A stretch of DNA of 35,064 bases from an uncultured Limimonas sp. (GTDB lineage Bacteria; Pseudomonadota; Alphaproteobacteria; Kiloniellales; Rhodovibrionaceae). The translations under genes and the position numbers were made by a program. This document shows, piece by piece, positions 1 through 8,985 of this stretch; the stretch's first letter is position 1, and each line of letters begins with the position of its first letter. Below the pieces are notes generated by a model. The model made no database searches and was not told the DNA's origin. It saw nothing but the letters and a program-made list of their open reading frames with translations. The stretch lies in contig CAJXKW010000020.1 in the NCBI GenBank assembly GCA_913055855.1, positions 1 to 35,064 on the forward strand, written 5' to 3'.

Positions 1-582
1 GCGCAGAGCGCGCGCGATCAGGCGGACAGGGCGAACCAGCAGGTGCAGTCGCTGCGCAGCGCGGCCGACGACATCGGCCAGGTGGTCCAACAGATCCAGG
101 ACATTGCGGAGCAGACCAACCTGCTCGCGCTGAACGCCACGATCGAGGCGGCCCGCGCGGGCGAGGCCGGCAAGGGCTTCGCCGTGGTGGCGAACGAGGT
201 GAAGAACCTCGCCAACCAGACGCAAAAGGCGACCGAGGACATTTCCAACCGCATCCAGCGCGTGCAGAGCGAAACACAGGACGCGGTCCAGGCCATCGAG
301 ACCATCTCGGGCAGCATTCGCACCATCGACGAGACCGCGTCCTCGATTGCCTCGGCGATGGAGGAGCAGACCGCCTCCACCCAGGAGATCGCGCGTAACA
401 TCCAGGAAACCTCGGAAAGCGCGCAGAAAGTCACGCAGAACATCGAAAGCGTGAAGGAAGCCACCGATAGCAGCCAGAAGTCGGCGGACGATGTCCTGTC
501 CGGGGCGCGGACGGTCACCCAGAAGTCCAACGAGCTGGAAAACAAGATGGCGAGCTTCACCAAACAGGCGCGGACCGGCTGA
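1..582 (+). CDS. Methyl-accepting chemotaxis protein, C-terminal part (5' truncated by window edge)
   Basis: The reading frame is open from base 1 and ends at TGA 580-582, so only the last 193 residues are visible. It encodes the cytoplasmic signalling hairpin of a chemoreceptor, which binds CheW and CheA and controls flagellar motor switching. The highly conserved hairpin tip is present ([18 protein letters not shown], then [11 protein letters not shown]), followed by a long heptad-rich return helix rich in Q, E, S and T, as expected for the methylation and bundle region. There is no C-terminal CheR-binding pentapeptide; the protein ends in QARTG. The sensor domain lies outside the window, so the ligand and membrane topology are unknown. 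No che genes are adjacent, so this is probably an orphan receptor. Family assignment is secure. Confidence 0.93.
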   Translation, partial: AQSARDQADRANQQVQSLRSAADDIGQVVQQIQDIAEQTNLLALNATIEAARAGEAGKGFAVVANEVKNLANQTQKATEDISNRIQRVQSETQDAVQAIETISGSIRTIDETASSIASAMEEQTASTQEIARNIQETSESAQKVTQNIESVKEATDSSQKSADDVLSGARTVTQKSNELENKMASFTKQARTG

Positions 583-661
583 GCGCGGCCGCCGCGCTCA
601 CCCGCGGCGTTGGGGCACAACGCCCGGGGCCGTGTGTCCACGCCGCGGCCGATCGGCGTGG
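580..661. terminator. Two hairpins between convergent genes (possible bidirectional terminator)
   Basis: A perfect 9-bp stem with a 3-nt loop (580-588 with 592-600) starts on the receptor stop codon. A second 8-bp stem (638-645 with 654-661) follows. They lie between the end of the receptor gene and the convergent end of the small oxidase-subunit gene. Neither has a T-tract, so intrinsic termination is only an inference. Confidence 0.35.
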
Positions 662-683
662 CGCTCGCCCGTATCCGCCGACC

Positions 684-860
684 TTATACCAGGAAGATCG
701 CCAGCAGGATCAGGACCAGCGCCACCGCGGCGAGCCCATAGCCCACGAAACGCATGAAGGCGCCGTAGGTGCGCCGATGCGCCGCGCCTTCGGCTTCGTG
801 GGGCGCCGGCCCGCTGTCCCGTCCTGTCCGCTCGCGATCGGTGCCGTGCTTGCCCGTCAT
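684..860 (-). CDS. aa3-type cytochrome c oxidase subunit IV-like small membrane protein
   Basis: A 58-residue protein with a polar N-terminus rich in charge and His, then one membrane helix at the C-terminus (about residues 36-58). The block RRTYGAFMRFVGYGLAAVAL resembles the short bacterial subunit IV of aa3 oxidases (COX4_pro_2 family), where a Tyr/Phe-rich stretch precedes a single helix. In the oxidase complex this subunit is peripheral and non-catalytic. The ATG at 860 is chosen because it follows GGCGGG and leaves a family-sized product; the frame is open further upstream to 932. It lies 85 bp downstream of purN on the same strand. No other oxidase subunits are in the window, as is common for this detached gene. 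The assignment rests on a short motif. Confidence 0.65.
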   Translation of the reverse strand: MTGKHGTDRERTGRDSGPAPHEAEGAAHRRTYGAFMRFVGYGLAAVALVLILLAIFLV

Positions 861-945
861 GAGGTACCCGCCGCGCTCGCCGTGGAGGTGGGTAGGGTGC
901 ACCGCGGTCCGATCTGCGCGCAAGTGTCGCAATCCGATCGGTGCG

Positions 946-1596
946 CTAGACGGCGGGGTTGGTCAGGACCGCCTCGGCCGGTGGCTCGTCGTCCATGGTC
1001 ACCCACTTGCCCACAACGCTGACTCCGCCGCGGGCGATGCGGGCGACGCAGCGCGGCAGCAGCGCGTGCTCCACCGTGCGGATGCGCGAGCCCAGGCTGT
1101 CCGTATCGTCGCCGGCGAGCACGGGCACCGCCGCCTGCGCCAGGATGGGCCCGTCGTCCACGGCCTCGCGGACGAAATGGATGGTGGTGCCGGTGACCTT
1201 CACCCCTGCCGCGAGCGCGTCGCGCACCGCCGCGGCGCCCGGGAACGCGGGCAGCAGCGAGGGATGGACGTTGACCAGGCGGTCCGGCCAGGAATCCACG
1301 AAATCGGCCGTGAGCACGCGCATGAACCCGGCGAGCACCACCAGCTCCGCGCCGGCATCGATCAACGTGGCGTTCAGCGCCGCCTCGAAGCCGGGGCGAC
1401 TCTTGAAGTCCCGGTGCTCGACCACCTCGGTGGGCACGCCGGCCGCTTCGGCGTGGGCGAGGCCGGGGGCGGTGGCCTCGTTGGAGATCACCCGGACGAT
1501 CTCCGCCGGGTAGTCGGGGTCTGCCGCCGCGGCCAGCAGGGCCTGAAGGTTGCTGCCGCGGCCGGAGATGAGAACGGCGACCTTCAGCCGAGCCAT
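946..1596 (-). CDS. purN: Phosphoribosylglycinamide formyltransferase PurN
   Basis: A 216-residue enzyme that transfers a formyl group from 10-formyltetrahydrofolate to GAR in the third step of de novo purine synthesis (cytosol). The N-terminus carries the phosphate-binding start of the family ([16 protein letters not shown]). The catalytic region is visible as VLAGFMRVL and, further on, [12 protein letters not shown] with the family Asn-His pair, then a [14 protein letters not shown] segment containing the catalytic Asp. The ATG at 1596 follows GGAGG within the end of purM, with a 13-bp overlap, so the two genes are translationally coupled. The product has the normal family length and no damage. 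Confidence 0.96.
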   Translation of the reverse strand: MARLKVAVLISGRGSNLQALLAAAADPDYPAEIVRVISNEATAPGLAHAEAAGVPTEVVEHRDFKSRPGFEAALNATLIDAGAELVVLAGFMRVLTADFVDSWPDRLVNVHPSLLPAFPGAAAVRDALAAGVKVTGTTIHFVREAVDDGPILAQAAVPVLAGDDTDSLGSRIRTVEHALLPRCVARIARGGVSVVGKWVTMDDEPPAEAVLTNPAV

Positions 1597-2651
1597 GCTG
1601 CCTCCGCGTTTGCCACCTTCACGCGCGGGGAATCGTCGTCCGGGTGCAGTGCGACGGTGCCGATCCGATAGGTCGGGTGGCCGGCCTCTCGGAGCGCGTC
1701 CGCGGTCGCCTCGGCATGGGCGGGGTCGGTGACGGCGACCATGCCGATGCCGCAGTTGAACGTGCGCAGCATCTCCGCCATGGGGACCTCGCCGTCGCGG
1801 GCGAGCCAGCCGAAAACCGGCGGCAGCGGCCACTGCGCGGCGTCCAGCCGGGCTTCCAGCCCTTCGGGCAGGATGCGCGGGATGTTTTCCATCAGCCCGC
1901 CGCCGGTGATGTGCGCCAGGCCCTTGATGCGTTCGGCCCGGATCTCGGGCAGCACACCCGGAACGTAGATCCGCGTCGGCGTGAGCAGCGCACGTCCCAG
2001 GGTCTGGTCCGCATCGAACGGCGCCGGGACGTCCAGGGGCAAGCCGAGGTCGGCGATCACCCGCCGGACCAACGAAAATCCGTTGGCATGCACGCCGTCG
2101 GCGGCGAGTCCGAGCACCGCGTCGCCGTCCTGAACACGGCCCGGGTGCAGGCCGCCATCCCGCTCGTAGGCGCCCACCGCGAAGCCGGCGAGATCGTAGT
2201 CGCCGCCGGCATAGAGGCCGGGCATCTCCGCCGTCTCGCCGCCGATGAGGGCGCAGCCCGCCTGCCGGCAGCCCGTCGAGATGCCGGCGAGCACGTCGAC
2301 GCCCGTACCCACGTCGAGTTCGCCGCTGGCGAAGTAATCCAGGAAGAACAGGGGCTCCGCCCCCTGGACGAGCAGGTCGTTGACGCACATGGCGACGAGG
2401 TCGACGCCGATGGTGTCGTGCACGCCCGTCTCGATGGCGATCTTGACCTTGGTGCCCACACCGTCGGTCGCGGCCACCAGGATGGGGTCGCGAAACCCCG
2501 CCGCGCCGGGGTCGAACAGGCCGCCGAAGCCGCCCAGCGTGGCCTCTGCGCCCGCGCGCGCGGTCGCCTGGGCGAGGGGCGCGATGCCCTCGACCATGTC
2601 CTGGCCGGCGTCGATGTCCACGCCCGCGTCCTTGTAGCTGCGCCCTGTCAT
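1584..2651 (-). CDS. purM: Phosphoribosylformylglycinamidine cyclo-ligase PurM
   Basis: A 355-residue ATP-dependent enzyme that closes FGAM to AIR in purine synthesis. The start [16 protein letters not shown] is typical, with the conserved SYKDAGVD signature. Other family marks are the ATP/Mg region [14 protein letters not shown] (about residues 63-76), the [16 protein letters not shown] block and [15 protein letters not shown]. The ATG at 2651 is preceded by GGGAGA with 8-nt spacing. It is the first gene of a purM-purN operon and is divergent from the DUF2066 gene across a 75-bp gap. The same arrangement (purMN divergent from the run that ends in hdaA) is common in Alphaproteobacteria. Confidence 0.97.
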   Translation of the reverse strand: MTGRSYKDAGVDIDAGQDMVEGIAPLAQATARAGAEATLGGFGGLFDPGAAGFRDPILVAATDGVGTKVKIAIETGVHDTIGVDLVAMCVNDLLVQGAEPLFFLDYFASGELDVGTGVDVLAGISTGCRQAGCALIGGETAEMPGLYAGGDYDLAGFAVGAYERDGGLHPGRVQDGDAVLGLAADGVHANGFSLVRRVIADLGLPLDVPAPFDADQTLGRALLTPTRIYVPGVLPEIRAERIKGLAHITGGGLMENIPRILPEGLEARLDAAQWPLPPVFGWLARDGEVPMAEMLRTFNCGIGMVAVTDPAHAEATADALREAGHPTYRIGTVALHPDDDSPRVKVANAEAAWLG

Positions 2652-2726
2652 CGGCTATCTCCCGCACCGGCGGTGCTGCTCGGCCGAACTCCTGTGCGCT
2701 TGCGCCCGCCGCGGAAAGCAGCGACC

Positions 2727-3983
2727 ATGCGCGCCACGAACGCTGCGACCGTAACGTCTATCGCTGGCTTTGCAATGTCGTCCGCACGTATCGGCGCCCG
2801 GCTGCGCGCGGCGGCCGTTCTCGCCCTCTGCATCGTCGCGCTGAGCGCGCTTCCCGGCCGCGCCGTCGGGGCGATCTATACCGTCGGGCCGGTGAGCGTC
2901 GACGTCACCGCGGAGTCCGCGGCCAAGGCGCGCGAGCAGGACCTGGCGGCGGCGCACGAGCGCGCCTTCGACCGCCTGATCGGGCGCATCGTCCCCGAGC
3001 GCGCCCAGGCGCGGGTGCCGGATGCCGGCTACGAGCGGATCGCCACGCTGGTGCGCGACTTCGAGGTGGGCAACGAGAAGCGTTCCTCGGTGCGCTATCT
3101 CGCGGATCTGACCATCCGCTTCCAGCGCAAGGCGGTGCGCGGCTTCTTGCGTGAGCACGATGTGCCCTTCGCCGAGACGCGCAGCGATCCGCTGGTGGTG
3201 CTGCCGCTCTACGGCGAGGGCGGCGGTGCCGTGCTCTGGCAGGAGCCCAACCCGTGGCGGGCGGCCTGGGCGAACCGCGGCGCGGACGACGGCCTGGTAC
3301 CGCTCGAGGTGCCCCTGGGCGACCTCCAGGACATGCAGACCGTGCGCGCGCGTGCTGCGCTGGACCTGCGCTGGAAGCCGCTTTCGGAAATCGCCGCGCG
3401 CTACGGCGGTAAGGACGTGCTGATTACCCAGGCGATTCCGGACGGGCCCTCGGCCCGGCGGTTGCAGCTCGTCTCCCGACGCGTGGGCGCGGAAGGTCAG
3501 GAACAGACCTGGGTGGCCACCGTTCAGCGCCGTGCGGACGAGGCCCGGAAGGCCATGTTCGACCGCGCGGCCGGGCGCGTAGCGCGCGCGGTCGAGCGGA
3601 GCTGGAAGCTGGCCAACGTGGTGCGTTTCGAATCCGAGGCGCAGATGCGCGTGTATGTGCCCCTGGATGGCCTAGACCGCTGGGTGACCGTGCGGCGCCG
3701 GTTGAACGGCATTCCCCTGGTGGGGGACGCACGGCTGCGGCGTTTGTCGCGTGCCCAGGCTGAGGTGGCGCTGGTGTACTACGGCGACGTGGCGCAGCTC
3801 CGCCGGGCGATGGCGCAGCGCGATCTGACGCTGACCCCGACGCCGTCCGATGCCGCGGGTGCGGGCGGCGATACCCCCGAGTGGACCCTGCGCCCGGCCG
3901 GCGCCGAGAACCCGCGTGGTGCCGGGAATGACGCCGCGGCGGAGAGCGGCGCGAACGGCGCCGGGTCGGAAATTTCGCAATAG
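2727..3983 (+). CDS. DUF2066 domain-containing periplasmic protein
   Basis: A 418-residue protein of the DUF2066 family, function unknown. A hydrophobic signal segment (about residues 28-48, ending LPGRAVGA) precedes a mature start YTVGPVSVDVTAESAAKARE, the characteristic opening of the family, followed by a region rich in Arg and Asp. The C-terminus is Ala/Gly-rich and probably disordered. The ATG at 2727 has a GGAAA upstream and gives a long n-region. An ATG at 2775 would give a more ordinary signal peptide but lacks a clear ribosome-binding site, so the start is uncertain. The gene is first in a tight run with the phosphatidyltransferase (8 bp away), AI-2E permease and hdaA genes. Confidence 0.85.
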   Translation: MRATNAATVTSIAGFAMSSARIGARLRAAAVLALCIVALSALPGRAVGAIYTVGPVSVDVTAESAAKAREQDLAAAHERAFDRLIGRIVPERAQARVPDAGYERIATLVRDFEVGNEKRSSVRYLADLTIRFQRKAVRGFLREHDVPFAETRSDPLVVLPLYGEGGGAVLWQEPNPWRAAWANRGADDGLVPLEVPLGDLQDMQTVRARAALDLRWKPLSEIAARYGGKDVLITQAIPDGPSARRLQLVSRRVGAEGQEQTWVATVQRRADEARKAMFDRAAGRVARAVERSWKLANVVRFESEAQMRVYVPLDGLDRWVTVRRRLNGIPLVGDARLRRLSRAQAEVALVYYGDVAQLRRAMAQRDLTLTPTPSDAAGAGGDTPEWTLRPAGAENPRGAGNDAAAESGANGAGSEISQ

Positions 3984-3991
3984 GACCGACT

Positions 3992-4561
3992 GTGGAGGGA
4001 ATCGCTGTCCGCTATTGGCTGCCCACGGCGATTACGCTGGGTCGCCTGATCATCGTCCCCGTGGCCGTCTACCTCATCGTCCAGGAGCGCCACGGCGCCG
4101 CATTCTGGTTGTTCGTCCTCGCGGGGGTCTCGGACGCGCTGGACGGTTTCCTGGCGCGCCACTTCAATGCCATTTCGCGCATCGGCTCGTTCCTCGACCC
4201 GTTGGCGGACAAGGCGCTCGTGGTGGCGATTTTCGTCACCCTGGGCTGGCTCGGCCGGATGCCCCTGTGGCTCGTGTTCCTGGTCGTGTTCCGTGACATT
4301 TTGATCGTGGGCGGCGCGGTCCTGTATCACACGCTGACCCACGCGCTCCGCATGGAGCCGCTGTGGATCAGCAAGATCAACACGACCGCCCAGCTCCTCC
4401 TCGCCGGGCTGATCCTCGCCCATCTGGGACTGGGTGTGTTCGCACCGGATGTCACCTACGTCGCCATGTACGTGGTGGCGGCGCTGACGATCCTCTCGGG
4501 CGCCAGCTACGTCTGGACCTGGGGTAAGCGGGCCATGGCCTACGAGCACCACTCATCATGA
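3992..4561 (+). CDS. CDP-alcohol phosphatidyltransferase family membrane enzyme (PgsA-like)
   Basis: A 189-residue integral membrane protein with about five or six hydrophobic helices. It carries the full CDP-alcohol phosphotransferase signature, in two parts: DALDGFLAR, then GSFLDPLADK, giving the D-x2-DG-x2-AR-x8-G-x3-D-x3-D pattern that binds the metal and CDP. Family members transfer a phosphatidyl group from CDP-diacylglycerol to an alcohol such as glycerol 3-phosphate; the acceptor cannot be read from sequence. The GTG at 3992 is taken as the start, with AGGA 6 nt upstream. A stronger GGAGGGA lies just inside the gene, but no ATG/GTG/TTG follows it in frame. It overlaps the next gene by ATGA. 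Confidence 0.9.
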   Translation: MEGIAVRYWLPTAITLGRLIIVPVAVYLIVQERHGAAFWLFVLAGVSDALDGFLARHFNAISRIGSFLDPLADKALVVAIFVTLGWLGRMPLWLVFLVVFRDILIVGGAVLYHTLTHALRMEPLWISKINTTAQLLLAGLILAHLGLGVFAPDVTYVAMYVVAALTILSGASYVWTWGKRAMAYEHHSS

Positions 4562-5643
4562 CCGCCTCGCGTCAGCTCCTCTGGTTCGCCGGGGGCCTGC
4601 TCGCGTTCCTGGCGCTGATCTGGCTGTTCAACGCCATCCTGGCGCCGTTCGTGATCGGCATGGCGATCGCGTATTTCCTGGATCCCGTGTGCGACCGCCT
4701 GGAGCGTGTGGGCATGTCGCGCACGCTGGCCACGCTGGTGGTGACGCTGCTCTTCGTGATCGGGCTGGCGCTGCTGGTGGCGTTGATCGCGCCGCTGGTG
4801 GTCAGCGAGGTGATCCAGCTCGCGGGGCAGCTTCCGGCGTGGTTCGAGAGCCTGCGGGCGCAACTGGGCGAGCTTGCGCAATCCTTGCAATCGCGCGTGG
4901 ACCCGCTGGTGATGGAGCGGGTGCGCAGCGTCCTGGTGGGCTCGCAGGAGCGCCTGGCGAGCTGGGCGACGAGCCTGGCGCGCGACGTGCTCTCGGGCGG
5001 TTTCGCCCTGTTCAACGTGGTCTCACTTTTGCTCATCACCCCCATCGTGGCGTTCTACCTGCTGCGCGACTGGGACCGCCTGATCGCCGAGGGCGACAAG
5101 CTCCTGCCGCCCGCCTATGCCGAGACCATCCGCGAGCAGGTCCGCGAGGTGGACCGCACCCTCTCCGGGTTCGTCCGCGGGACCGGGACGGTGTGCATCG
5201 TGCTCGGAACGTACTACGCGCTCGGCCTGACGCTCGTGGGGCTCGATTTCGGCCTGGTCATCGGCATCACGGCGGGATTGATTTCCTTCGTCCCGTATCT
5301 GGGGGCGACGCTGGGCCTGGTCGCATCGGTCGGCACGGCGCTGGTACAATTCGATGGCTATCTCATGGCGGTTCTGGTCGCGGTGATCTTCTTTGCCGGC
5401 CAGTTCGTCGAGGGCAACATCCTCCAGCCCACGCTGGTGGGCGAGCGTGTGCGCCTGCACCCGGTCTGGGTCATCTTCGCCCTGCTCGCGGGCGGGCTGC
5501 TTTTCGGCTTCGCCGGCGTGCTCCTGGCCGTTCCCATCGCCGCCGTCGTGGGCGTGCTGGTGCGCTTCGCCGTGGGGCAGTACAAGGCCAGGATCGTCGC
5601 CGCGCCGACGCTTCCCGCCGCATCGAAGGACGAGGGCCGATGA
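4558..5643 (+). CDS. AI-2E family transporter (PerM/YdiK-type permease)
   Basis: A 361-residue polytopic membrane protein of the AI-2E transporter family. Hydrophobic pairs lie at the N-terminus (about residues 8-45 and 60-85), followed by a soluble, amphipathic stretch (about 90-150), then the conserved C-terminal bundle with LISFVPYLGATLG and FVEGNILQPTLVGERVRLHP, the best family signature. Members have been linked to autoinducer-2 export or Na+/H+ exchange; the substrate here is not predictable. It starts inside the stop of the phosphatidyltransferase gene (ATGA, 4558) and ends in another ATGA with hdaA, so all three are translationally coupled. Confidence 0.92.
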   Translation: MTASRQLLWFAGGLLAFLALIWLFNAILAPFVIGMAIAYFLDPVCDRLERVGMSRTLATLVVTLLFVIGLALLVALIAPLVVSEVIQLAGQLPAWFESLRAQLGELAQSLQSRVDPLVMERVRSVLVGSQERLASWATSLARDVLSGGFALFNVVSLLLITPIVAFYLLRDWDRLIAEGDKLLPPAYAETIREQVREVDRTLSGFVRGTGTVCIVLGTYYALGLTLVGLDFGLVIGITAGLISFVPYLGATLGLVASVGTALVQFDGYLMAVLVAVIFFAGQFVEGNILQPTLVGERVRLHPVWVIFALLAGGLLFGFAGVLLAVPIAAVVGVLVRFAVGQYKARIVAAPTLPAASKDEGR

Positions 5644-6401
5644 CCGGGCGGCCACGCCAGCTTCCCCTGGAGCTGCCCCATCGTCCGGCGCTCGACCGGG
5701 CCGATTTCCTGGTCACGCCGGCCAATGAGCTGGCGGTGGCCTGGATCGATGCCTGGCCGGATTGGCCGCAGCATGCCCTGCTGCTCCACGGGCCGGCGGG
5801 TAGCGGCAAGACACATCTCACGCGCGTGTGGCAGCACCGCGCCGGGGCCGCGATCCTGGACGGCTACGCCCTTGGGCGGCTGGATGCGCCGGCCCTGCTG
5901 GGCGCGGCGCGCGCGGCCGTGGTCGAGGACGCGGGCCAGCTTCTAGCCGACGCCGCGGAGCCCGGTGCTGTGGCGCGCGGCCTGCTGCATCTCTACAACA
6001 TCCTGGGCGAGCGCGGCGGCCATCTGCTGCTCACCGACGTCATGCCGGCCCGCGCGTGGCCGATTCCGCTGCCCGACCTGGCCAGCCGGCTGGGCGCGGC
6101 GCCGAGCGCGGCGCTGGGTGCGCCCGACGACACCCTGCTCGCCGCCGTCATGGTCAAGCTCTTCGCCGATCGCCAGCTTGCCGTTCCGCCCGATGTGGTG
6201 CAGTACCTGCTCACCCGGATCGAGCGGTCTTTCGCCGCCGTTCGGCAAGTGGTCGCGGACCTGGATCGCGCCGCACTGGCCAAGCGCAGCGCGATCACCG
6301 TGCCCCTGGCGCGCGACGTGCTCAACGCCGCGCACGGCGGAAGCGACGGCGACGGTGACGGTAAAGGTGACGGCACGGACACGACGCCGCCCGACCATTA
6401 G
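5640..6401 (+). CDS. hdaA: HdaA, DnaA-related regulator of replication initiation
   Basis: A 253-residue DnaA-like AAA+ protein without the DNA-binding domain. With the beta sliding clamp, Hda proteins stimulate ATP hydrolysis by DnaA and prevent re-initiation of replication. Near the N-terminus is QLPLEL, matching the clamp-binding motif. The Walker A loop GPAGSGKTH lies at about residues 50-58 and a Walker B-like AAVVEDAG near residue 95. The lid region near the C-terminus (ERSFAAVRQVVADLDRAAL) resembles that of DnaA. The tail is a short run of Gly, Asp and Lys that may be disordered. The ATG at 5640 overlaps the permease stop. The order permease-hdaA is conserved in Alphaproteobacteria, where ppk often follows; here a CYTH-CHAD gene does. 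Confidence 0.9.
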   Translation: MTGRPRQLPLELPHRPALDRADFLVTPANELAVAWIDAWPDWPQHALLLHGPAGSGKTHLTRVWQHRAGAAILDGYALGRLDAPALLGAARAAVVEDAGQLLADAAEPGAVARGLLHLYNILGERGGHLLLTDVMPARAWPIPLPDLASRLGAAPSAALGAPDDTLLAAVMVKLFADRQLAVPPDVVQYLLTRIERSFAAVRQVVADLDRAALAKRSAITVPLARDVLNAAHGGSDGDGDGKGDGTDTTPPDH

Positions 6402-6422
6402 GGCGCGGCATTCCCAGACAGC

Positions 6423-6451
6423 TTGATCGTGCCTTGCCGTCCGCATACGAC
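6423..6451 (+). promoter_or_regulatory. Candidate sigma70-type promoter for the CYTH-CHAD gene
   Basis: TTGATC (6423-6428) and TACGAC (6446-6451) are separated by 17 bp in the 83-bp gap after hdaA, 33 bp before the ATG at 6485. The -35 keeps TTGA and the -10 keeps TA..A, so the match is moderate. Confidence 0.4.
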
Positions 6452-6484
6452 AGGTCTGCAAGAGCAGAAAAAGGTTTGTGCGCG

Positions 6485-8071
6485 ATGACGCGACGGGGTC
6501 CGGCTGAGGAAATCGAACTCAAGCTCGCCATGGACGGCGCGGCGCTGGCGCGCCTGCCCCAGTCGGCGCTGTTGCACAGCCTGCAGACCGAGGCGGGCCG
6601 GGCGAAAAAGCTCGCGAGCACCTACTACGATACCGCCGATCTGCGCCTGAAACAGGCGGGGATGGCGCTGCGCGTGCGGCACGACGGCACGGGGTATGTC
6701 CAGACGCTCAAGGCGCCGCGCCTGGACCACAACGGACAGCCGCGCAGCGATGGCGGGCTCCAACATCTGCGCGAGTTCGAGGCCGCGCTGGAGGCTCCCG
6801 AGCCGGATCTGTCCCGGATTGAGGATCCGGCGATCCAGGCGTTTTTCAGCGAGTCCAGGATCGGGCGCGACCTGGAGCCCATCTTCACCACGGATATCGA
6901 CCGGCAGGTGCTGCCGCTGGAGCTGGCGGACAGCCGGGTCGAGCTCGCCATCGACCGCGGGCGCATCGCCGCCAACGGAAGCGAGTTGCCGGTGTGCGAG
7001 GCTGAGCTGGAACTCCAACGCGGCGAGAGCGGCAAGCTGTACGAGCTGGCCATGATGCTCCACCGGGAGGTGCCGTTCCGGATCGAGCGCGCGAGCAAGG
7101 CCGCGCGCGGCTACGGCCTGTACAGCGGCGCGCGCCCGGTGCCCCAGAAGGCACGTAAGCCCGCCCTCGAGCCCGGGATGACCGTGGGTGAGGCGTTCGA
7201 GCGCCAGGCGCGCGCCTGCGTGTGGCAGATGCGGGCGAACGAAGAGCCCGTCATCGACGGCACCGACGCCGAAGGGGTGCACCAGATGCGCGTCGCCATC
7301 CGGCGCATGCGCGCCCTCGTCTCGGCGTTCTCGGCGGCCGTGGACAGGGATGTGGCGAGCTATCTCAAGACGGAGCTGCGCTGGATGCAGCGCCAGCTCG
7401 GCCCGGCGCGCGACCTTGACGTCTTTCTGGCGGACACCTTCGGGCCCTTGCGCGAGCGGCTTCCCTCGGCGGAGAGCCTGGCCCAGCTTGCCGAGACCAC
7501 CGAGAACCTGCGCGCGGAAGCCTACGACGACGCCCGCGCGGCCGTGCACGACCCGCGCTACACCGCGCTGTTGCTGCGCCTGGAGCTTTGGCTCGACACG
7601 GGCGCGTGGCAGAAGACCGTGGGCCCCGACGAGACCGACCCGGCGGCACAGCCGGTGACGCCGTTCGCCCAGGCCATCCTCGACCGGCGGGCGAAGAAGT
7701 TCAAGAAACTGGGCAAGAAATACGATCGGCTCAGCGAAAGCGACCTGCACGAGCTGCGCATCCGCGGCAAGAAGTTGCGCTATGCCGGAGAGTTCTTCAC
7801 GGGGCTGTTCAAGAAAAAGGATACGAAGGCGTATCTGGACGCCCTGGAGGAGATCCAGGATCGGCTCGGCGCGCTCAACGATGCCGCCACGGGCCAGACC
7901 CTGCTCGACCGGATCGAGGCGCGTATGCGCGAGCACGGCGAGCGCGAGCACGACGTCGCCAATGCGGCCGGGCTCGTCCAGGGCTGGCAGGTCGCGCGGA
8001 TCGCGCAGGAACTGCAGGATTTCGCACAGGTGTGGAAGCGCTTCGGCAAGCTCGACCCGTTCTGGCGCTGA
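6485..8071 (+). CDS. CYTH-CHAD domain protein (inorganic triphosphatase / polyphosphate-binding)
   Basis: A 528-residue two-domain protein. The N-terminal CYTH domain (about residues 7-215) opens with EEIELKL, the ExExK metal/triphosphate motif at residues 9-13, and continues with a tunnel rich in Arg, Lys and Glu. CYTH proteins of this type (YgiF-like) hydrolyse tripolyphosphate. The C-terminal CHAD domain (about 235-525) is helical and has the conserved basic-His blocks VHQMRVAIRRMRAL, ARDLDVFL and LHELRIRGKKLRYAGEFF, which in studied CHAD proteins bind polyphosphate. The ATG at 6485 is preceded by AAAAAGG; an upstream in-frame GTG or TTG would add about 17 residues of low family likeness. 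The gene is separated from hdaA by its own candidate promoter. Polyphosphate turnover or granule association is inferred from the family. Confidence 0.93.
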   Translation: MTRRGPAEEIELKLAMDGAALARLPQSALLHSLQTEAGRAKKLASTYYDTADLRLKQAGMALRVRHDGTGYVQTLKAPRLDHNGQPRSDGGLQHLREFEAALEAPEPDLSRIEDPAIQAFFSESRIGRDLEPIFTTDIDRQVLPLELADSRVELAIDRGRIAANGSELPVCEAELELQRGESGKLYELAMMLHREVPFRIERASKAARGYGLYSGARPVPQKARKPALEPGMTVGEAFERQARACVWQMRANEEPVIDGTDAEGVHQMRVAIRRMRALVSAFSAAVDRDVASYLKTELRWMQRQLGPARDLDVFLADTFGPLRERLPSAESLAQLAETTENLRAEAYDDARAAVHDPRYTALLLRLELWLDTGAWQKTVGPDETDPAAQPVTPFAQAILDRRAKKFKKLGKKYDRLSESDLHELRIRGKKLRYAGEFFTGLFKKKDTKAYLDALEEIQDRLGALNDAATGQTLLDRIEARMREHGEREHDVANAAGLVQGWQVARIAQELQDFAQVWKRFGKLDPFWR

Positions 8072-8131
8072 GGTCGGTCGGGCCCGCCGGCCGGACCGGC
8101 TCCGTTCGGCGGCACAGGCGGGCGTGGTGGC

Positions 8132-8806
8132 CTACGGGTGCTTGCTCCGGTAGAGCGCCTTGTCCGCCAGGGCCATGGCGGTCGCTGCGTCGCTGTTCGG
8201 GCCGTAGACGGCGTAGCCGAGGGAACAGCTTACCGGGATGTGTGCGCCCTCGTGCGCAATCAGCGTCCCGTCCAGCCGGCCGCGCAACGGGTCCAGGCGC
8301 GTGTTCGCCAGCGCCGGGTCGGCGTCGACCAGGATCACGGCGAACTCGTCGCCGCCCAGGCGGGCGACCACATCGCTGGCGCGCACGGCGCCGCGCAGGA
8401 GCTTGGCCGTTCCGTGCAGCACCGCATCCCCGGCGATGTGGCCGTAGGTGTCGTTGATCGCCTTGAAGCGGTCGAGGTCGCAAAGGACCAGCAGGCCCTG
8501 CTCGCCGTTGCGCCGGGCGCGCGCCAGGGTGCGCGAGAACTCGGCGTCGAAGCCGCGCCGGTTGAACAGCCCCGTGACCTCGTCCGTGACCGACAGGCCT
8601 TCGAGATAGCGGATGCGCGCGTCCTGTTCCGCGATCTGGGTCTCCACCGCCTTGGCCTGGGCGATGACGGCATCGATCATGGGTGCCACGGCGGTGGTAC
8701 AGGCGCCCGCCTCGGCGACCGCCTTAAGCCGCTCGACGCTGGCGAGCAGGCTGGGCGAACCGTCCGAATTCGTCTCAACGGCGCCGCTTAGAACACTGCT
8801 TTTCAA
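8132..8806 (-). CDS. GGDEF-domain diguanylate cyclase
   Basis: A 224-residue protein with a helical N-terminal part (about residues 1-65, coiled-coil-like, no recognised sensor domain) and a GGDEF domain to the end. The active-site loop ARLGGDEFAVIL has GGDEF at residues 151-155. RASD lies exactly five residues before it, matching the RxxD product-inhibition site. Such enzymes make cyclic di-GMP from two GTP. The TTG at 8806 is chosen because it follows GGGAG with 7-nt spacing; the open frame extends to 8938 but that N-terminus is basic, Ala-rich and unlike the family. No membrane segment is present, so it is probably cytoplasmic. It converges with the CYTH-CHAD gene. Confidence 0.88.
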   Translation of the reverse strand: MKSSVLSGAVETNSDGSPSLLASVERLKAVAEAGACTTAVAPMIDAVIAQAKAVETQIAEQDARIRYLEGLSVTDEVTGLFNRRGFDAEFSRTLARARRNGEQGLLVLCDLDRFKAINDTYGHIAGDAVLHGTAKLLRGAVRASDVVARLGGDEFAVILVDADPALANTRLDPLRGRLDGTLIAHEGAHIPVSCSLGYAVYGPNSDAATAMALADKALYRSKHP

Positions 8807-8902
8807 GGGTTTTCTCCCGCCTGTCCAGCTTTTGCAGCGCACTAAGCAAATGATGTGCCAATTGGCCGGGTGCCGATTGCGGCGCGCCTTCGCGCGGGAA
8901 GG

Positions 8903-8937
8903 TGCCGCGGCGGCGCTGTGCACCCGCCGCCGCGGCA
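8903..8937 (-). terminator. GC-rich hairpin downstream of the hydroxyacid dehydrogenase gene
   Basis: A perfect 13-bp stem (8903-8915 with 8925-8937) with a 9-nt loop lies 49 bp after the dehydrogenase stop, upstream of the GGDEF gene on the same strand. There is no clear T-tract in either direction, so its role as terminator is inferred from position and stability. Confidence 0.45.
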
Positions 8938-8985
8938 ATTCCTGCCCATCTCAATCAGGTGAAAGCTGCCGGGTCGACCGCCGGT

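Noticed and set aside
1644..2726. Much longer N-terminus for the DUF2066 protein
   Set aside because: The frame is open but runs antisense to purM; the family signal peptide and ribosome-binding site point to ATG 2727 or 2775.
8807..8938. Longer N-terminus of the GGDEF protein
   Set aside because: The extension is basic and Ala-rich, without a ribosome-binding site, whereas TTG 8806 has a GGGAG at the right distance.
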